The notes below the pieces were generated by a model that was not told the origin of the DNA, searched no databases, and saw nothing but the letters and a program-made list of their open reading frames with translations. Source: Planctomycetota bacterium (GTDB taxonomy: Bacteria > Planctomycetota > Planctomycetia > Planctomycetales > Planctomycetaceae). From it: a stretch of 64,000 nucleotides of DNA. Made by a program: the position numbers and the translations under genes. The stretch's first letter is position 1; each line of letters begins with the position of its first letter. The stretch is from contig QQVO01000010.1 in the NCBI GenBank assembly GCA_003388505.1, forward strand, positions 62,001-126,000. The letters run 5' to 3'. Of this stretch, positions 37,049 to 45,719 are shown in pieces.

Positions 37049-39559
37049 ATGGCGTTTCTCTCGGTCGAGCGGGGCTCGTGCGCCGGGCGTTGTGTGGAAG
37101 TTGTCGGGACGCCGTTTCTGATCGGCCGTCACCTGAACAGCGATCTGGTGTTCGAGGATGAGACCATCTCCCGCCGGCACGCGCGGATTCTGCGTACTGC
37201 GAGCGGATACGAGATCGAGGATCTGCACAGCCGCAACGGAACGATGGTCAACGGCGAGAAGGTCGTCGACCGCCGCAGGCTGAAGAGCGGGGACACGATC
37301 GGGCTGTTTGACGTCGTCTTGAAGTTTCTTGAAGACGAGGCCGCCCAGACGCACCGCGAAACGCCGGTGTCTGGCGGTTGGAGCGGTGACGAGACAGCGC
37401 ACTTCCATGTGGGGTCGCCGCTCAACGGCGAGGCGGTCGCCGTCAGGGATGCATACACCGTCAAGTCCGACAGGCAGGGCGACGCAGAGATCCAATTGCA
37501 GGCGGTGCTTGACGTGACGCGCCACATCAGCAACTGGCTCGACCTCGACGATCTGTATGACCAGATCCTGGGCGGCCTGTTTCGCGTGTTTCCGCAGACG
37601 GAGCGGGCCTGTGTGCTGCGTCTGGATCAGGCGACGCGGCGACTGGTGCTTGACGCCGGAAGAGTCCGGAACGGCGAGGTTCCGGGCACGCTCGGCCCGC
37701 TCATGCTCTCGATCGTGCGACGAGCCTTCAAGGAGGGGAAATCGCTGGTGAATCAGGACGTGCTGGAGTCGGAGGGCGCGTCTGACGAATTTTCGATTCA
37801 CGACTTTGAGCAGAGCAGCGTGATGTGCGCGCCGCTGATCGACTCGGCGCGCGAACCCTTGGGGGCGATCTATCTCGACACGAACGATCCGACTCGCCCG
37901 TTCGCCGGCAGGGATCTCGACATGCTGGCGTGCGTCGCGATTCTGGCCAGCCAGGCGGTGGAGCAGGAGACGCTGCACAACACGCGATACCGCGCGGTGG
38001 TCGACACCTCGGTGGACGCGATCATTACGTTCAACGAGCACGGGACGATCGAGTCGATCAACCCGGCGGCGGTCGACCTGTTCGCCTACGGTCCGGGAGA
38101 GTTGCGGGGGATGAACATTGCCACGCTGGTCCCCGAACTCGCCTCGCTGACCGCGTCGGCCGACAAGAGTTCGGTCGTCTCCCTGTTCTGGACGTTTCAA
38201 CGGAGCGGGGAAGCGACCGGGCGACGCTCGGACCACACCGAATTCCCGGTGCGGGTGGCGATTGGCGAATTCGAACTCAGGGGGCGGAAGCTCTACACCG
38301 CGACACTGCACGACATTACCGAACAGATTCGCGTCGAAAACACGCTGAAGACGCTTAACGACCACCTCGAAAAAGAGGTGCAGCGACGGACCGGTTACGT
38401 GCAGTTGCTGCAGGACGTCGCCGTCATCGCGAACGAGACCGACTCGGTCTCGGAGGCGCTGCAGGCGGGGGTGAAGCGCGTCTGCGAATTCATGCAGTGG
38501 GAATCGGGCCATGTCTATCTGCAGGACGAGGAGGAATCGGACATCTATGTGAACAGCGGGATCCGCGTCAGTCTCGACAGCGATCCGTCGGACCTGTGCG
38601 ACGTCAGAGAGTCGATTCGCCATTCGGTGGACGGCCGGAGCGAGTTGCTCGTCCACCGCGTGCTCGCGACGGGCGAGCCCTGCTTCGCGGAGGCGGATGC
38701 GGAGTCGTCGACGGCCAAACCTGAGCGAAATGGCGAGTCCCCTGCATTGCGGCCTGTTTTTTCGTTTCCGATTGTGATCGGAGACGACGTGGTCGCCGTG
38801 GCGGAATTCTCCTCGCGCGATCCGTCGCCCCAACGCGATGAGACGCTGCTCAGCATCATGTCGCACGTCGGCACTCAACTCGGACGCGTGATCGAACGCC
38901 ACCGACTGCAGCGCGACGTGGTCGACGCGGTCTGGCATCAACAGCGGCAGTTCGGCCAGGAACTGCACGACACGGTCGGGCAGGAGCTGACCGGCATCTG
39001 CATGATGGCGAGCAGTCTCGCGCGGCGGCTGACCGAGCGGAACGCTCCGGAAAGCGAGCGGGTGCGGGATCTGGCCAGCATGCTCCAGCACGCCAAGCAA
39101 GGCACGCGACGACTTGCCAAGGGCCTGCTGCCGGTCGAAATCGATTCAGCCGGCCTGCAGCCCGCATTGGAAGAGCTGGGCGAAACGACGCGTGATCGCT
39201 GCGAGATCGCGGTCGACGTCGACTATCAGGCGGGATTGCAGGTCGCCGACAACAGCACGGCGACGCACCTGTTTCGCATCGCGCAAGAAGCCGTCACGAA
39301 CGCCGTCAAGCACGCCCGCGCCCGGCGCCTGGTTCTGTCGTTCACGACGGATGAGGACGGGGCGTCGTGCTTGCGGATCATTGACGACGGTTCGGGAATT
39401 CAGAGGAAATGCAGCCGTCGACGACGAGGCGTGGGACTGCGGGTCATGCGGTTTCGCGCCGCCGTCATTGGCGCCACATTGACCATTCAACCCGGCGAGC
39501 AGAGGGGAACCTCCGTCATCTGCCGCCTGCCAGGGAGTCATGGAAATGTCCAGTGCTGA
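37049..39559 (+). CDS. FHA-GAF-PAS-GAF sensor histidine kinase (NarL/LiaS-type)
   Basis: 836 residues. ATG 37049 has GGAGG 7 nt upstream and begins exactly at an FHA domain (VGTPFLIGRHLNSDLVFEDE, ISRRHARIL, LHSRNGTMVNG), which binds phosphothreonine. A GAF domain (about 160-300), a PAS domain (about 315-430, VDTSVDAIITFNEHGTIESI), a coiled coil, and a second GAF (about 450-615) follow. The kinase core is HisKA_3: QELHDTVGQELTG with phospho-acceptor His640. The HATPase has IAQEAVTNAVKHARA and IDDGSGI. No membrane helix is seen, so sensing is cytoplasmic. The FHA domain suggests input from Ser/Thr kinases. It overlaps the response-regulator gene by 20 bp, so the two are translated together. Confidence 0.93.
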   Translation: MAFLSVERGSCAGRCVEVVGTPFLIGRHLNSDLVFEDETISRRHARILRTASGYEIEDLHSRNGTMVNGEKVVDRRRLKSGDTIGLFDVVLKFLEDEAAQTHRETPVSGGWSGDETAHFHVGSPLNGEAVAVRDAYTVKSDRQGDAEIQLQAVLDVTRHISNWLDLDDLYDQILGGLFRVFPQTERACVLRLDQATRRLVLDAGRVRNGEVPGTLGPLMLSIVRRAFKEGKSLVNQDVLESEGASDEFSIHDFEQSSVMCAPLIDSAREPLGAIYLDTNDPTRPFAGRDLDMLACVAILASQAVEQETLHNTRYRAVVDTSVDAIITFNEHGTIESINPAAVDLFAYGPGELRGMNIATLVPELASLTASADKSSVVSLFWTFQRSGEATGRRSDHTEFPVRVAIGEFELRGRKLYTATLHDITEQIRVENTLKTLNDHLEKEVQRRTGYVQLLQDVAVIANETDSVSEALQAGVKRVCEFMQWESGHVYLQDEEESDIYVNSGIRVSLDSDPSDLCDVRESIRHSVDGRSELLVHRVLATGEPCFAEADAESSTAKPERNGESPALRPVFSFPIVIGDDVVAVAEFSSRDPSPQRDETLLSIMSHVGTQLGRVIERHRLQRDVVDAVWHQQRQFGQELHDTVGQELTGICMMASSLARRLTERNAPESERVRDLASMLQHAKQGTRRLAKGLLPVEIDSAGLQPALEELGETTRDRCEIAVDVDYQAGLQVADNSTATHLFRIAQEAVTNAVKHARARRLVLSFTTDEDGASCLRIIDDGSGIQRKCSRRRRGVGLRVMRFRAAVIGATLTIQPGEQRGTSVICRLPGSHGNVQC

Positions 39560-40223
39560 AGGATCGCACGTGACAGACGTCCTGATCGTCGACGACCACG
39601 CATTCTTGAGGCGGGGTCTGGCGGAGATCATCGACGATCTGCCGGAGACCTCCGTTTGCGGCGAAGCGGCCGGCGCATCCGAAGCGTTGCAGTGCATTCG
39701 GAACCGGCGCCCCGACGTCGCCGTCATCGACATCTCGCTTGGTGACGGGAACGGGATCGAACTGACGAAGGAGATCAAGGCGCAATGGCCGGAGATCAAG
39801 GTGCTGATCTCTTCGATGCACGATGAATCGCTGTACGCGGAGCGCGCCCTGCGCGCGGGGGCGCTGGGGTACATCAACAAGTCCGACGAGGTGGAGCAGT
39901 TCATTCGAGCGCTGCGGCGCGTGATGGCGGGGGAGGTTTACCTGAGCGCCGCCATGACCAATCGCATGCTGAGCCAGGTCGTCTCGCACCGCGACGAGCC
40001 GTCCCGCTCGGAGATGCAGAAACTCTCCGATCGGGAGCTGGAGGTCTTTGAAATGATCGGCAACGGCATCGGCACCAAGGAGATTGCGGCGAAACTCGAC
40101 CTGAGCCGCAAGACCGTCGAGACGTATCGCGAGCACATCAAATCCAAACTCGGACTCCGCAACGGAACGGAACTGACGCAGCATGCCGTGAGATGGGTGC
40201 TGGAGCAGACGCCTGCTGTTTAG
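39540..40223 (+). CDS. NarL/FixJ-family response regulator
   Basis: 227 residues; ATG 39540 overlaps the kinase gene by 20 bp (a second ATG lies two codons in). The receiver domain has DDH (Asp18-19), phospho-acceptor Asp64 in AVIDISLGDG, Thr/Ser-type SSMHDES and Lys in GYINKSDE. A short linker leads to a LuxR-type HTH (KLSDRELEVFEMIGNGIGTK, then IAAKLDLSRKTVETYREHIK, recognition helix). It is the cognate partner of the FHA-GAF-PAS kinase and presumably acts as a DNA-binding activator. Targets cannot be told from the sequence. The distance of 111 bp to the converging TPR/peptidase gene contains nothing notable. Confidence 0.96.
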   Translation: MEMSSAEGSHVTDVLIVDDHAFLRRGLAEIIDDLPETSVCGEAAGASEALQCIRNRRPDVAVIDISLGDGNGIELTKEIKAQWPEIKVLISSMHDESLYAERALRAGALGYINKSDEVEQFIRALRRVMAGEVYLSAAMTNRMLSQVVSHRDEPSRSEMQKLSDRELEVFEMIGNGIGTKEIAAKLDLSRKTVETYREHIKSKLGLRNGTELTQHAVRWVLEQTPAV

Positions 40224-40334
40224 AGCGACGCAGGGATTACCAGTGGGTTCCTGCAAGCGAAGGCGGCCGCAAACGACCGGAAAAAGGTGTTTCCACGCTG
40301 CCACATTGGAGTCCGCGCAGCGATGACGCGGCTG

Positions 40335-42995
40335 TCACGGACTGGGGCTCTCCGAGACTTTGGCTTCCTCTGAAGAGTCGGAGCGGACGATCTTGAGCAG
40401 TAGTTTCTGAGCGTCGCGGAACCGGGGCGCTGCTTCGAGCGACAGCATGACTTCTCTGCGGGCCTCGGCCGGTTGTTCGAGCCGCCACAGCAGATCGGCC
40501 AATCGGTAGTGGGCCTCGGCCGGGTCGGCCGGGCCGAGGGCAATCAGCGACTGCCAGGCGTCCGCAGCCTCCTCCAGATTGTTCAATGGCTCGCCCGATT
40601 CGGCGAGCGCCCGGTGCGGCGCGGCGACGAGAGGATTGACGGCCCGCATCCGCTGCGCGTTGTCGCGAACAGCGTCCCAGTTTTCCCGTTCCGCCTCTAA
40701 CTCGATCAGCCGAAGGAAGACGGGCGTCGCATCGGCGTCAATCGCGGCGAGTCGGGTCAGCACAGACCGCTCCTCTTCCGTCTCACCGAGTTCCCGGAGC
40801 ACCTCGCCGAGCAGGCGCAGCGGGGAATCCGGTCCGGTCTGTTCCGGATAGAGTTCAACCGCCTGCTCGAGAATCGGCCGGGCGTCCGCGAATCGTTCGC
40901 GCTGCATCAGGAACCGGGCGTATTGCACCAATCCACGCAGGTTGGCCGGGTTGTTTCCAATCCATTCTTCGATCGCATCGCCGCCTTGTGAATCGGCAAG
41001 CAGCGGCGCGAGATGCGGCTCGTCCCAATCGACGTTCGGGGCGAGAGACTCCGCTTCAGCGCGGGCGAACTCGGCGAAGGCCGGCTCGAGTTGAGCGAGC
41101 GGCGCCGTGTGCCGCTCGATCGCATCGTTGATGTACACGCCTTCGCGGAGATCGTTGAGAATGCTGAGCAGTGAATCGAAGCCGAACTGATCGATCAGAT
41201 ATTCGACAACGATGGAAGATTGATAATACGCGAACTGCACGTGCAGCGAACTTTTCGGCGAGAGGAAGGCGCCGCTGAGTTCCCCGATGGGCGTCAGTTC
41301 GCCGCCGAGAATCATCTCCCGATACGCCGGGTTCATCCGCTCTCCCCAGGCCGGGTTCTGCCGCCGCTCTTCATAGACCGAAATGCCTTCGCTGAGCCAG
41401 CGGGGCATCTTGTTCTGCGTGAGGTTCAGCGTGACCACGTGCGCAAACTCGTGCCACAAAACGGCCTCCCAATTACTGGGATTGAGTTGGGCCGCCGGAC
41501 TGTTGGCGGTGATCACGTTGCCGAAGCAGACACCGAGATAACCGGAAACGCCCGGCATCCCAAACGTCCGGACGGCGAAATCGTCGGGTTGCGGAAAGAT
41601 CTCCACCGTGACCGGTTCGGTCAGTTCCAATTGATACTTTTCGCACAGTTTTTCGCGCGCCTCTTGCAACAGGTTGTGAACCTGCCGGCCGTAGACGGCT
41701 GATTCCCTGGCATCCATGCGCAGGATCACCCCGTCCCGCTCGGTCGTCTCGAACCGCTCGAGTTCCTCACGGAGCGCAAGCAGGTTGTACATGGCGACGT
41801 CATAGCCGTCGGCTTCAAACGCTTCATCAGCGAGCCGCCACCCTTCGTCCTCCTTGCCCAACCTCAGCAGATCCTCCGCAAGTTGCTTGCGCGCGGGGAG
41901 ATAGTCAGGATCGAACTCAAGCGCCTGCCGCTGATGCGCGGCGCCCTCGGCGAAGCGGTACTTCTGTGAGAGTTCGCGGCCGATGAGGTAGTCGACTTCC
42001 GGATTTGTGCTCCAGGTACTCAGCGCCTCATCGCGGAGAGCCGTCTCGGTCTCATGATCGCTTTTCAGATGGGCCAACGCCGACCAGTATGCCAAGGCAG
42101 CGGGATGTTTCGGATTCACGTCGAGGACCTGATTCAGTGAGAACTCGGCGTCGTCGTACCGCTCGCCGTCGATCAATCGGTCGGCCTGCAGGAGCAGGCT
42201 CGGCGCGTGGCGGGGGTTGCAGGTGAGCGCTTGTTCGAGAGCTTCGCCGGCCGCCTGCGGGTCGCTGGAAAAGAGAGCGGCCGCAAGGCCGTAGTGGACG
42301 TCCGGATTGTCGGGGAAGCTTTCCGCGGCTTTTGTGAACTTTTCCGCTGCGAGGGCAAAGTCGCGCTTCTCCAGGGCGAGATTGGCGAGCGCCAGAATCG
42401 GCTCCGCGTGGCGGGGGTTGTTCCGCTCGGCCCGCTTGAAAAATGCTTCCTGGACCTCCCGGGCGTCGGCGCCGATTTCAAGTGCAATCCAGCCCAGTGT
42501 GATCAAATTGTCCGCGTCCGTGAATCGCCACGGGGACGCTTCGACAAGCTGCGTAATGGCTGCGGACTGCGCCTCAGCCAGTTCGGGGTCTCCGGTGAAG
42601 CGCGCGGCGTCCCGCAGTTGCCAGCGGAGCCGGATGCTCCAGGCGTATTTCTCAACCGCCGATTCGAGCGTGGCACGGGCCGTCGGGTAGCGGCCGAGCG
42701 TCATTTCCAACTCGGCTTTCAGCACCCGCCAGTCTTCACCGTAGACGTTGTCCTCGATCGCCTTGGTCACCAGTTCGAGCGCTTCCTCGTAATCTCCCGA
42801 GGCGGCCAGGCGGCGTGGCTCGTTGATGTCTGCGGCCGGCGAACGGGATGCTGCGGCGTGCACGAGCGCCATCCCGAACAGGAGCACCACTGCCATTCGG
42901 AACGCAGCAGTGAGCGATGCAAATCCGGTCGGATCGATCGCGGCGGGCTGATCTCCGATCACCGAGACGGTTGCTGAATTGCGAAGACTGCTCAT
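40335..42995 (-). CDS. TPR protein with central peptidase-MA-like metalloprotease domain
   Basis: 886 residues from the ATG at 42995-42993, with GGAGC upstream. A membrane helix or uncleaved signal lies at about residues 33-50 (MAVVLLFGMALVHAAAS). TPR repeats follow (GDYEEALELVTKAI, NPRHAEPILALANLALEK, NPKHPAALAYWSALAHLK). The centre carries HEFAH (515-519), an HExxH zinc motif, followed by WLSEGISVYEE with the third ligand Glu, typical of gluzincin or peptidase-MA domains. More TPRs complete the C-terminus (AEAHYRLADLLWRLEQPAEA). The protein would face the periplasm. It resembles the theme of the 9-19 kb locus (protease plus TPR) but in one chain. It is transcribed convergent to the response regulator. 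Confidence 0.88.
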   Translation of the reverse strand: MSSLRNSATVSVIGDQPAAIDPTGFASLTAAFRMAVVLLFGMALVHAAASRSPAADINEPRRLAASGDYEEALELVTKAIEDNVYGEDWRVLKAELEMTLGRYPTARATLESAVEKYAWSIRLRWQLRDAARFTGDPELAEAQSAAITQLVEASPWRFTDADNLITLGWIALEIGADAREVQEAFFKRAERNNPRHAEPILALANLALEKRDFALAAEKFTKAAESFPDNPDVHYGLAAALFSSDPQAAGEALEQALTCNPRHAPSLLLQADRLIDGERYDDAEFSLNQVLDVNPKHPAALAYWSALAHLKSDHETETALRDEALSTWSTNPEVDYLIGRELSQKYRFAEGAAHQRQALEFDPDYLPARKQLAEDLLRLGKEDEGWRLADEAFEADGYDVAMYNLLALREELERFETTERDGVILRMDARESAVYGRQVHNLLQEAREKLCEKYQLELTEPVTVEIFPQPDDFAVRTFGMPGVSGYLGVCFGNVITANSPAAQLNPSNWEAVLWHEFAHVVTLNLTQNKMPRWLSEGISVYEERRQNPAWGERMNPAYREMILGGELTPIGELSGAFLSPKSSLHVQFAYYQSSIVVEYLIDQFGFDSLLSILNDLREGVYINDAIERHTAPLAQLEPAFAEFARAEAESLAPNVDWDEPHLAPLLADSQGGDAIEEWIGNNPANLRGLVQYARFLMQRERFADARPILEQAVELYPEQTGPDSPLRLLGEVLRELGETEEERSVLTRLAAIDADATPVFLRLIELEAERENWDAVRDNAQRMRAVNPLVAAPHRALAESGEPLNNLEEAADAWQSLIALGPADPAEAHYRLADLLWRLEQPAEARREVMLSLEAAPRFRDAQKLLLKIVRSDSSEEAKVSESPSP

Positions 42996-43415
42996 TCGGG
43001 TGGATTGCTCCGAATCCGAAGTGACTGCACCGGCTGTAGTCTCGTGTTCCCACACCGGACCAATAATCCCGAGTTGCGGACGGGCCCGCAAGACCATCCG
43101 TCGCCGCGCACAAAACTGCAATCGAATATTCGTGGTCCTCAAGCGTCGAAAACGGGCGCACACTCAGTCTTGCGACTAGGCCGGCCGACCGCGCTTCTGC
43201 TGAAAAGCGTCGCGACCGCCCTCTTTGCATTACTCCCGCACGCCGGTTATTGTCGATCGAGATGTCACGCTGAAAGCCGATACCCGTACATCCGCAAGCT
43301 GCGGCCATTCGCATGTCTACACTCAGCGGAGTGAGTCACAGGATTCGTGCAACTCGTCGCTCAGTGGCCATGTGTGTATTCAAAGCTGCCTCAATATGTT
43401 CTCCCAGGTTCCGTG
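42996..43415. other. 420-bp divergent spacer
   Basis: Separates the TPR-peptidase gene (minus) from the acyl-CoA-dehydrogenase-like gene (plus) and should contain both promoters. No convincing promoter pair, repeat copy, RNA gene or small gene was recognised. Composition is less GC-rich than the flanks. Confidence 0.55.
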
Positions 43416-44507
43416 ATGCAGGCTGAAAATCGTTACGAAGCCGGTCCACTCGCCGACCTGTTGGAGAAGCTGGAGCACTCCGCCCCGGAACTGCGCACGG
43501 TCGCCGACTGGCCGGGGGAACAGTTCCAGTGGCTCGCCGAGGCCGGGGTGTTGGGCTGGGTGATTCCGCGGGAATACGGCGGAGAGGAACTGTCGCAGGC
43601 GGAGGTTATCCAGGGATACCTCGAACTCGCCACCGTCTGCATGACGACGACGTTCGTGCTGACGCAACGGAACGGCGCGTGCCAGCGAATCGCCGGGAGT
43701 GAAGATGAACAACTCAAGGCGGAGTTGCTGCCGCAGTTGGCGCGGGGGGAAATCTTCGCGACGGTCGGCATTTCGCATCTGACGACTTCGCGACAACATC
43801 TGAAGCGACCGGTCGTTGAAGCGGAGTTGCGAGACGATGTCATCGAACTGAACGGGGCAGTCCCCTGGGTGACCGGGGCGCCTGCCGCTGACTTCGTGGT
43901 GACGGGCGGCACAACCGAAGACGGCCGCCAGGTGCTCATCGCACTGCCGATGGATCTCGATGGCGTCCAGGTGAAGCCTCCGGCGGAATTGATGGCGTTG
44001 AATGCATCTCAGACGGCGTCCATCGATCTGAGCGGCGTCCGGGCGCCGCGGCGTTTTCTACTAGCCGGACCTATTGAGGGAGTGATGCAGCGCGGCCAGG
44101 GAGGCGGTGCCGGCTCGGTGACGACGTCTTCGCTGGCGGCGGGATTGTCGCTGCGGTCGATCCGGTCTCTGGAAACTGAGGCGAGGCTTCGGGCGGACCT
44201 GGAGGACGTCGTTCGTCCGTTGCGGCAGGAACTCGATGAGCTGCGGCAAGATATCGCTGCGGCGTCTGCGAGAGATGCAGACGGCGATGATCCGCGACTG
44301 GCCGCACCCGCCATTCGGCGACGGGCGAATTCTCTCGTGCTGCGGGCCACGCAAGCGCATCTCGCGGCGACGAAGGGGGCCGGGTTTGTCGCCGGTCACC
44401 CCGCGGAACGGGCGGTGCGGGAAGCGATGTTCTTCCTTGTCTGGTCTTGCCCGCAACCGGTGTTGCAGGCTGCGCTGCGGGAGTTTGCGTGTCTGGGTGT
44501 GGAATAG
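43416..44507 (+). CDS. Acyl-CoA dehydrogenase-like flavoprotein, divergent
   Basis: 363 residues from ATG 43416 (a GTG one codon upstream is equally possible). The N-terminal helical domain and beta domain match acyl-CoA dehydrogenases (EAGVLGWVIPREYGGEELS, ELATVCMTTTFVLTQRNGAC, GISHLTTSR, LNGAVPWVTGAPAADFVV). The C-terminal four-helix domain is short and contains a charged coiled stretch (RPLRQELDELRQDIAAASAR). The catalytic glutamate and the usual QAxQxxGG-type motif were not found, and the total length is below the normal 380-390. It may be a non-dehydrogenase member, such as a flavin-dependent hydroxylase-like protein, or inactive. It stands alone on this strand. Confidence 0.75.
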   Translation: MQAENRYEAGPLADLLEKLEHSAPELRTVADWPGEQFQWLAEAGVLGWVIPREYGGEELSQAEVIQGYLELATVCMTTTFVLTQRNGACQRIAGSEDEQLKAELLPQLARGEIFATVGISHLTTSRQHLKRPVVEAELRDDVIELNGAVPWVTGAPAADFVVTGGTTEDGRQVLIALPMDLDGVQVKPPAELMALNASQTASIDLSGVRAPRRFLLAGPIEGVMQRGQGGGAGSVTTSSLAAGLSLRSIRSLETEARLRADLEDVVRPLRQELDELRQDIAAASARDADGDDPRLAAPAIRRRANSLVLRATQAHLAATKGAGFVAGHPAERAVREAMFFLVWSCPQPVLQAALREFACLGVE

Positions 44508-44560
44508 CGAGCGCGCCGGCGCTGTCTCCGAACGATGGACTGAACGGACTGATTGGAGAT

Positions 44561-44688
44561 CTGTCAGATCCACACAACTCGGCTCCAAACTGTCGAATTG
44601 AGATCCCCCCGAGGAACCGGGCCCAAGGGATTCTCGCACAGAACACGGATGTTCACGGATTCGGCGGATCAGCACGGATTTTACGGGG
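44561..44688 (-). repeat. Third dispersed repeat family (R3), copy 2
   Basis: Inverted relative to 24021-24136. Read on the minus strand it shares AATCCGTGCTGATCCGCCGA, AATCCCTTGGGCC and GCCGAGTTG...CTGACAG with that copy. It fills most of the 240-bp spacer between two converging genes. No protein is encoded. Confidence 0.78.
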
Positions 44689-44710
44689 TAGTCCTCAAAA
44701 GGCGGCTGCC

Positions 44711-44746
44711 CACCGTGGACGACGCTTGCAAGCGTCGTCCACGGTG
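44711..44746. terminator. 36-bp perfect palindrome at the end of the EamA gene
   Basis: The left arm CACCGTGGACGACGCTTG (44711-44728) is the exact reverse complement of the right arm CAAGCGTCGTCCACGGTG (44729-44746), an 18-bp stem with no spacer. It lies one base outside the stop codon of the minus-strand transporter gene and between converging genes, so it may end transcription in both directions. No T-tract is seen. Perfection over 36 bp suggests recent origin or selection for structure. Confidence 0.6.
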
Positions 44747-44747
44747 T

Positions 44748-45704
44748 CTAATCGCTTGCGTCGAGACGGTTCGAGCGATCGATGGTGACGAGGGCGATTC
44801 CGGCGGCGACGCAGAGACCGGAGGCGAACAGCCAGGGGGAGAGGACGTCGCCGCGAAAAATGACGGCGGCCGCGACTCCGAAGACAGGCGTCGAGAAGCT
44901 GAACACGGAAATCGCCGAGGCGCTGTGCCGTTTGAGCAGCCAGGCCTGTGCGGCAAAGCAGAAGCCGGAGATGACAACGCCGATGTAGAGCAGAGCCAGC
45001 GCGGTTTCCGTGGTCAGCGCGATGGAACCGACGTCTTCCCAGACGGCGCTGGCTACGGAGAACAACACGACGCCGACGACGTCGTGCCAGAAAATCAGGG
45101 TGCCGGGCGTCACCGTCCGCACGGCCCGCTTGGTGTAGACAATTTTGATCGCCAGCAGCAGCGCGCTCGTGAGCAATAGCGCGTCGCCGAACAGTGTCGC
45201 CGAGTCGGTCTGCGACTCGGGGGTTTCGTGAGTTCCTGCCGCCTGGACGACGAGGATCACCACCCCGGCCGCGGCGACGATCAATCCCGCGAGCTGGCGG
45301 GCGTTGAGGCGATGATCGTGCGTGATGAAGTGCTCTATCGCAGCCACCCAGAAGATGAACGTGTTGATGAACAGCGTCGCGTGAGAGGCGGTGGAGTGTT
45401 CGGTGCCGAGATTGAACGTGCCGATCTGAACGAACAGCAGTAGGCCGCAAATCAGCACCGGCCGCCATTGGGGCCGTGAAATCCCCAGTGGTGACCGTTC
45501 CATCCTGCACCAGACCAGCATGAAGAGCGCCGCCATCGCGAATCGGAGCCCGCCCAGGGCGAGCGGTGGAACGGCATCGACGGCGATGCGACTGCCGACG
45601 GCCGTTCCGCCCCACAGCATGGCGGTGAGGATGGCCAGGAACGCGGAGAGCGGTCCCAGCGGCTGAACGTGAGCGGCGTCATCTCCGGTAGCGCGGTCAC
45701 TCAT
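44748..45704 (-). CDS. EamA/DMT-superfamily transporter
   Basis: 318 residues with ten predicted membrane helices in two EamA halves. Half 1 starts AFLAILTAMLWGGTAVGSRIAV and includes GLRFAMAALFMLVW and SHATLFINTFIFWVAAIEH. Half 2 includes LAGLIVAAAGVVILV, LLLTSALLLAIKIVY, ALALLYIGVVISGFCFAAQAW and FSTPVFGVAAAVIF. DMT transporters export metabolites such as amino acids; the substrate cannot be read from the sequence. The gene is the last of a minus-strand operon (epmB, cysteine-desulfurase-like, this gene) with spacers of only 12 and 15 bp. A perfect 36-bp palindrome abuts the stop. Confidence 0.9.
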   Translation of the reverse strand: MSDRATGDDAAHVQPLGPLSAFLAILTAMLWGGTAVGSRIAVDAVPPLALGGLRFAMAALFMLVWCRMERSPLGISRPQWRPVLICGLLLFVQIGTFNLGTEHSTASHATLFINTFIFWVAAIEHFITHDHRLNARQLAGLIVAAAGVVILVVQAAGTHETPESQTDSATLFGDALLLTSALLLAIKIVYTKRAVRTVTPGTLIFWHDVVGVVLFSVASAVWEDVGSIALTTETALALLYIGVVISGFCFAAQAWLLKRHSASAISVFSFSTPVFGVAAAVIFRGDVLSPWLFASGLCVAAGIALVTIDRSNRLDASD

Positions 45705-45719
45705 GCGGGGGCAGGCTCC

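Noticed and set aside
36968-39100. Open frame of 710 codons antisense to the histidine kinase gene
   Set aside because: Shadow of the kinase gene. The plus-strand product has FHA, GAF, PAS and HisKA_3 motifs; the antisense product is Arg/His/Val-rich without motifs.
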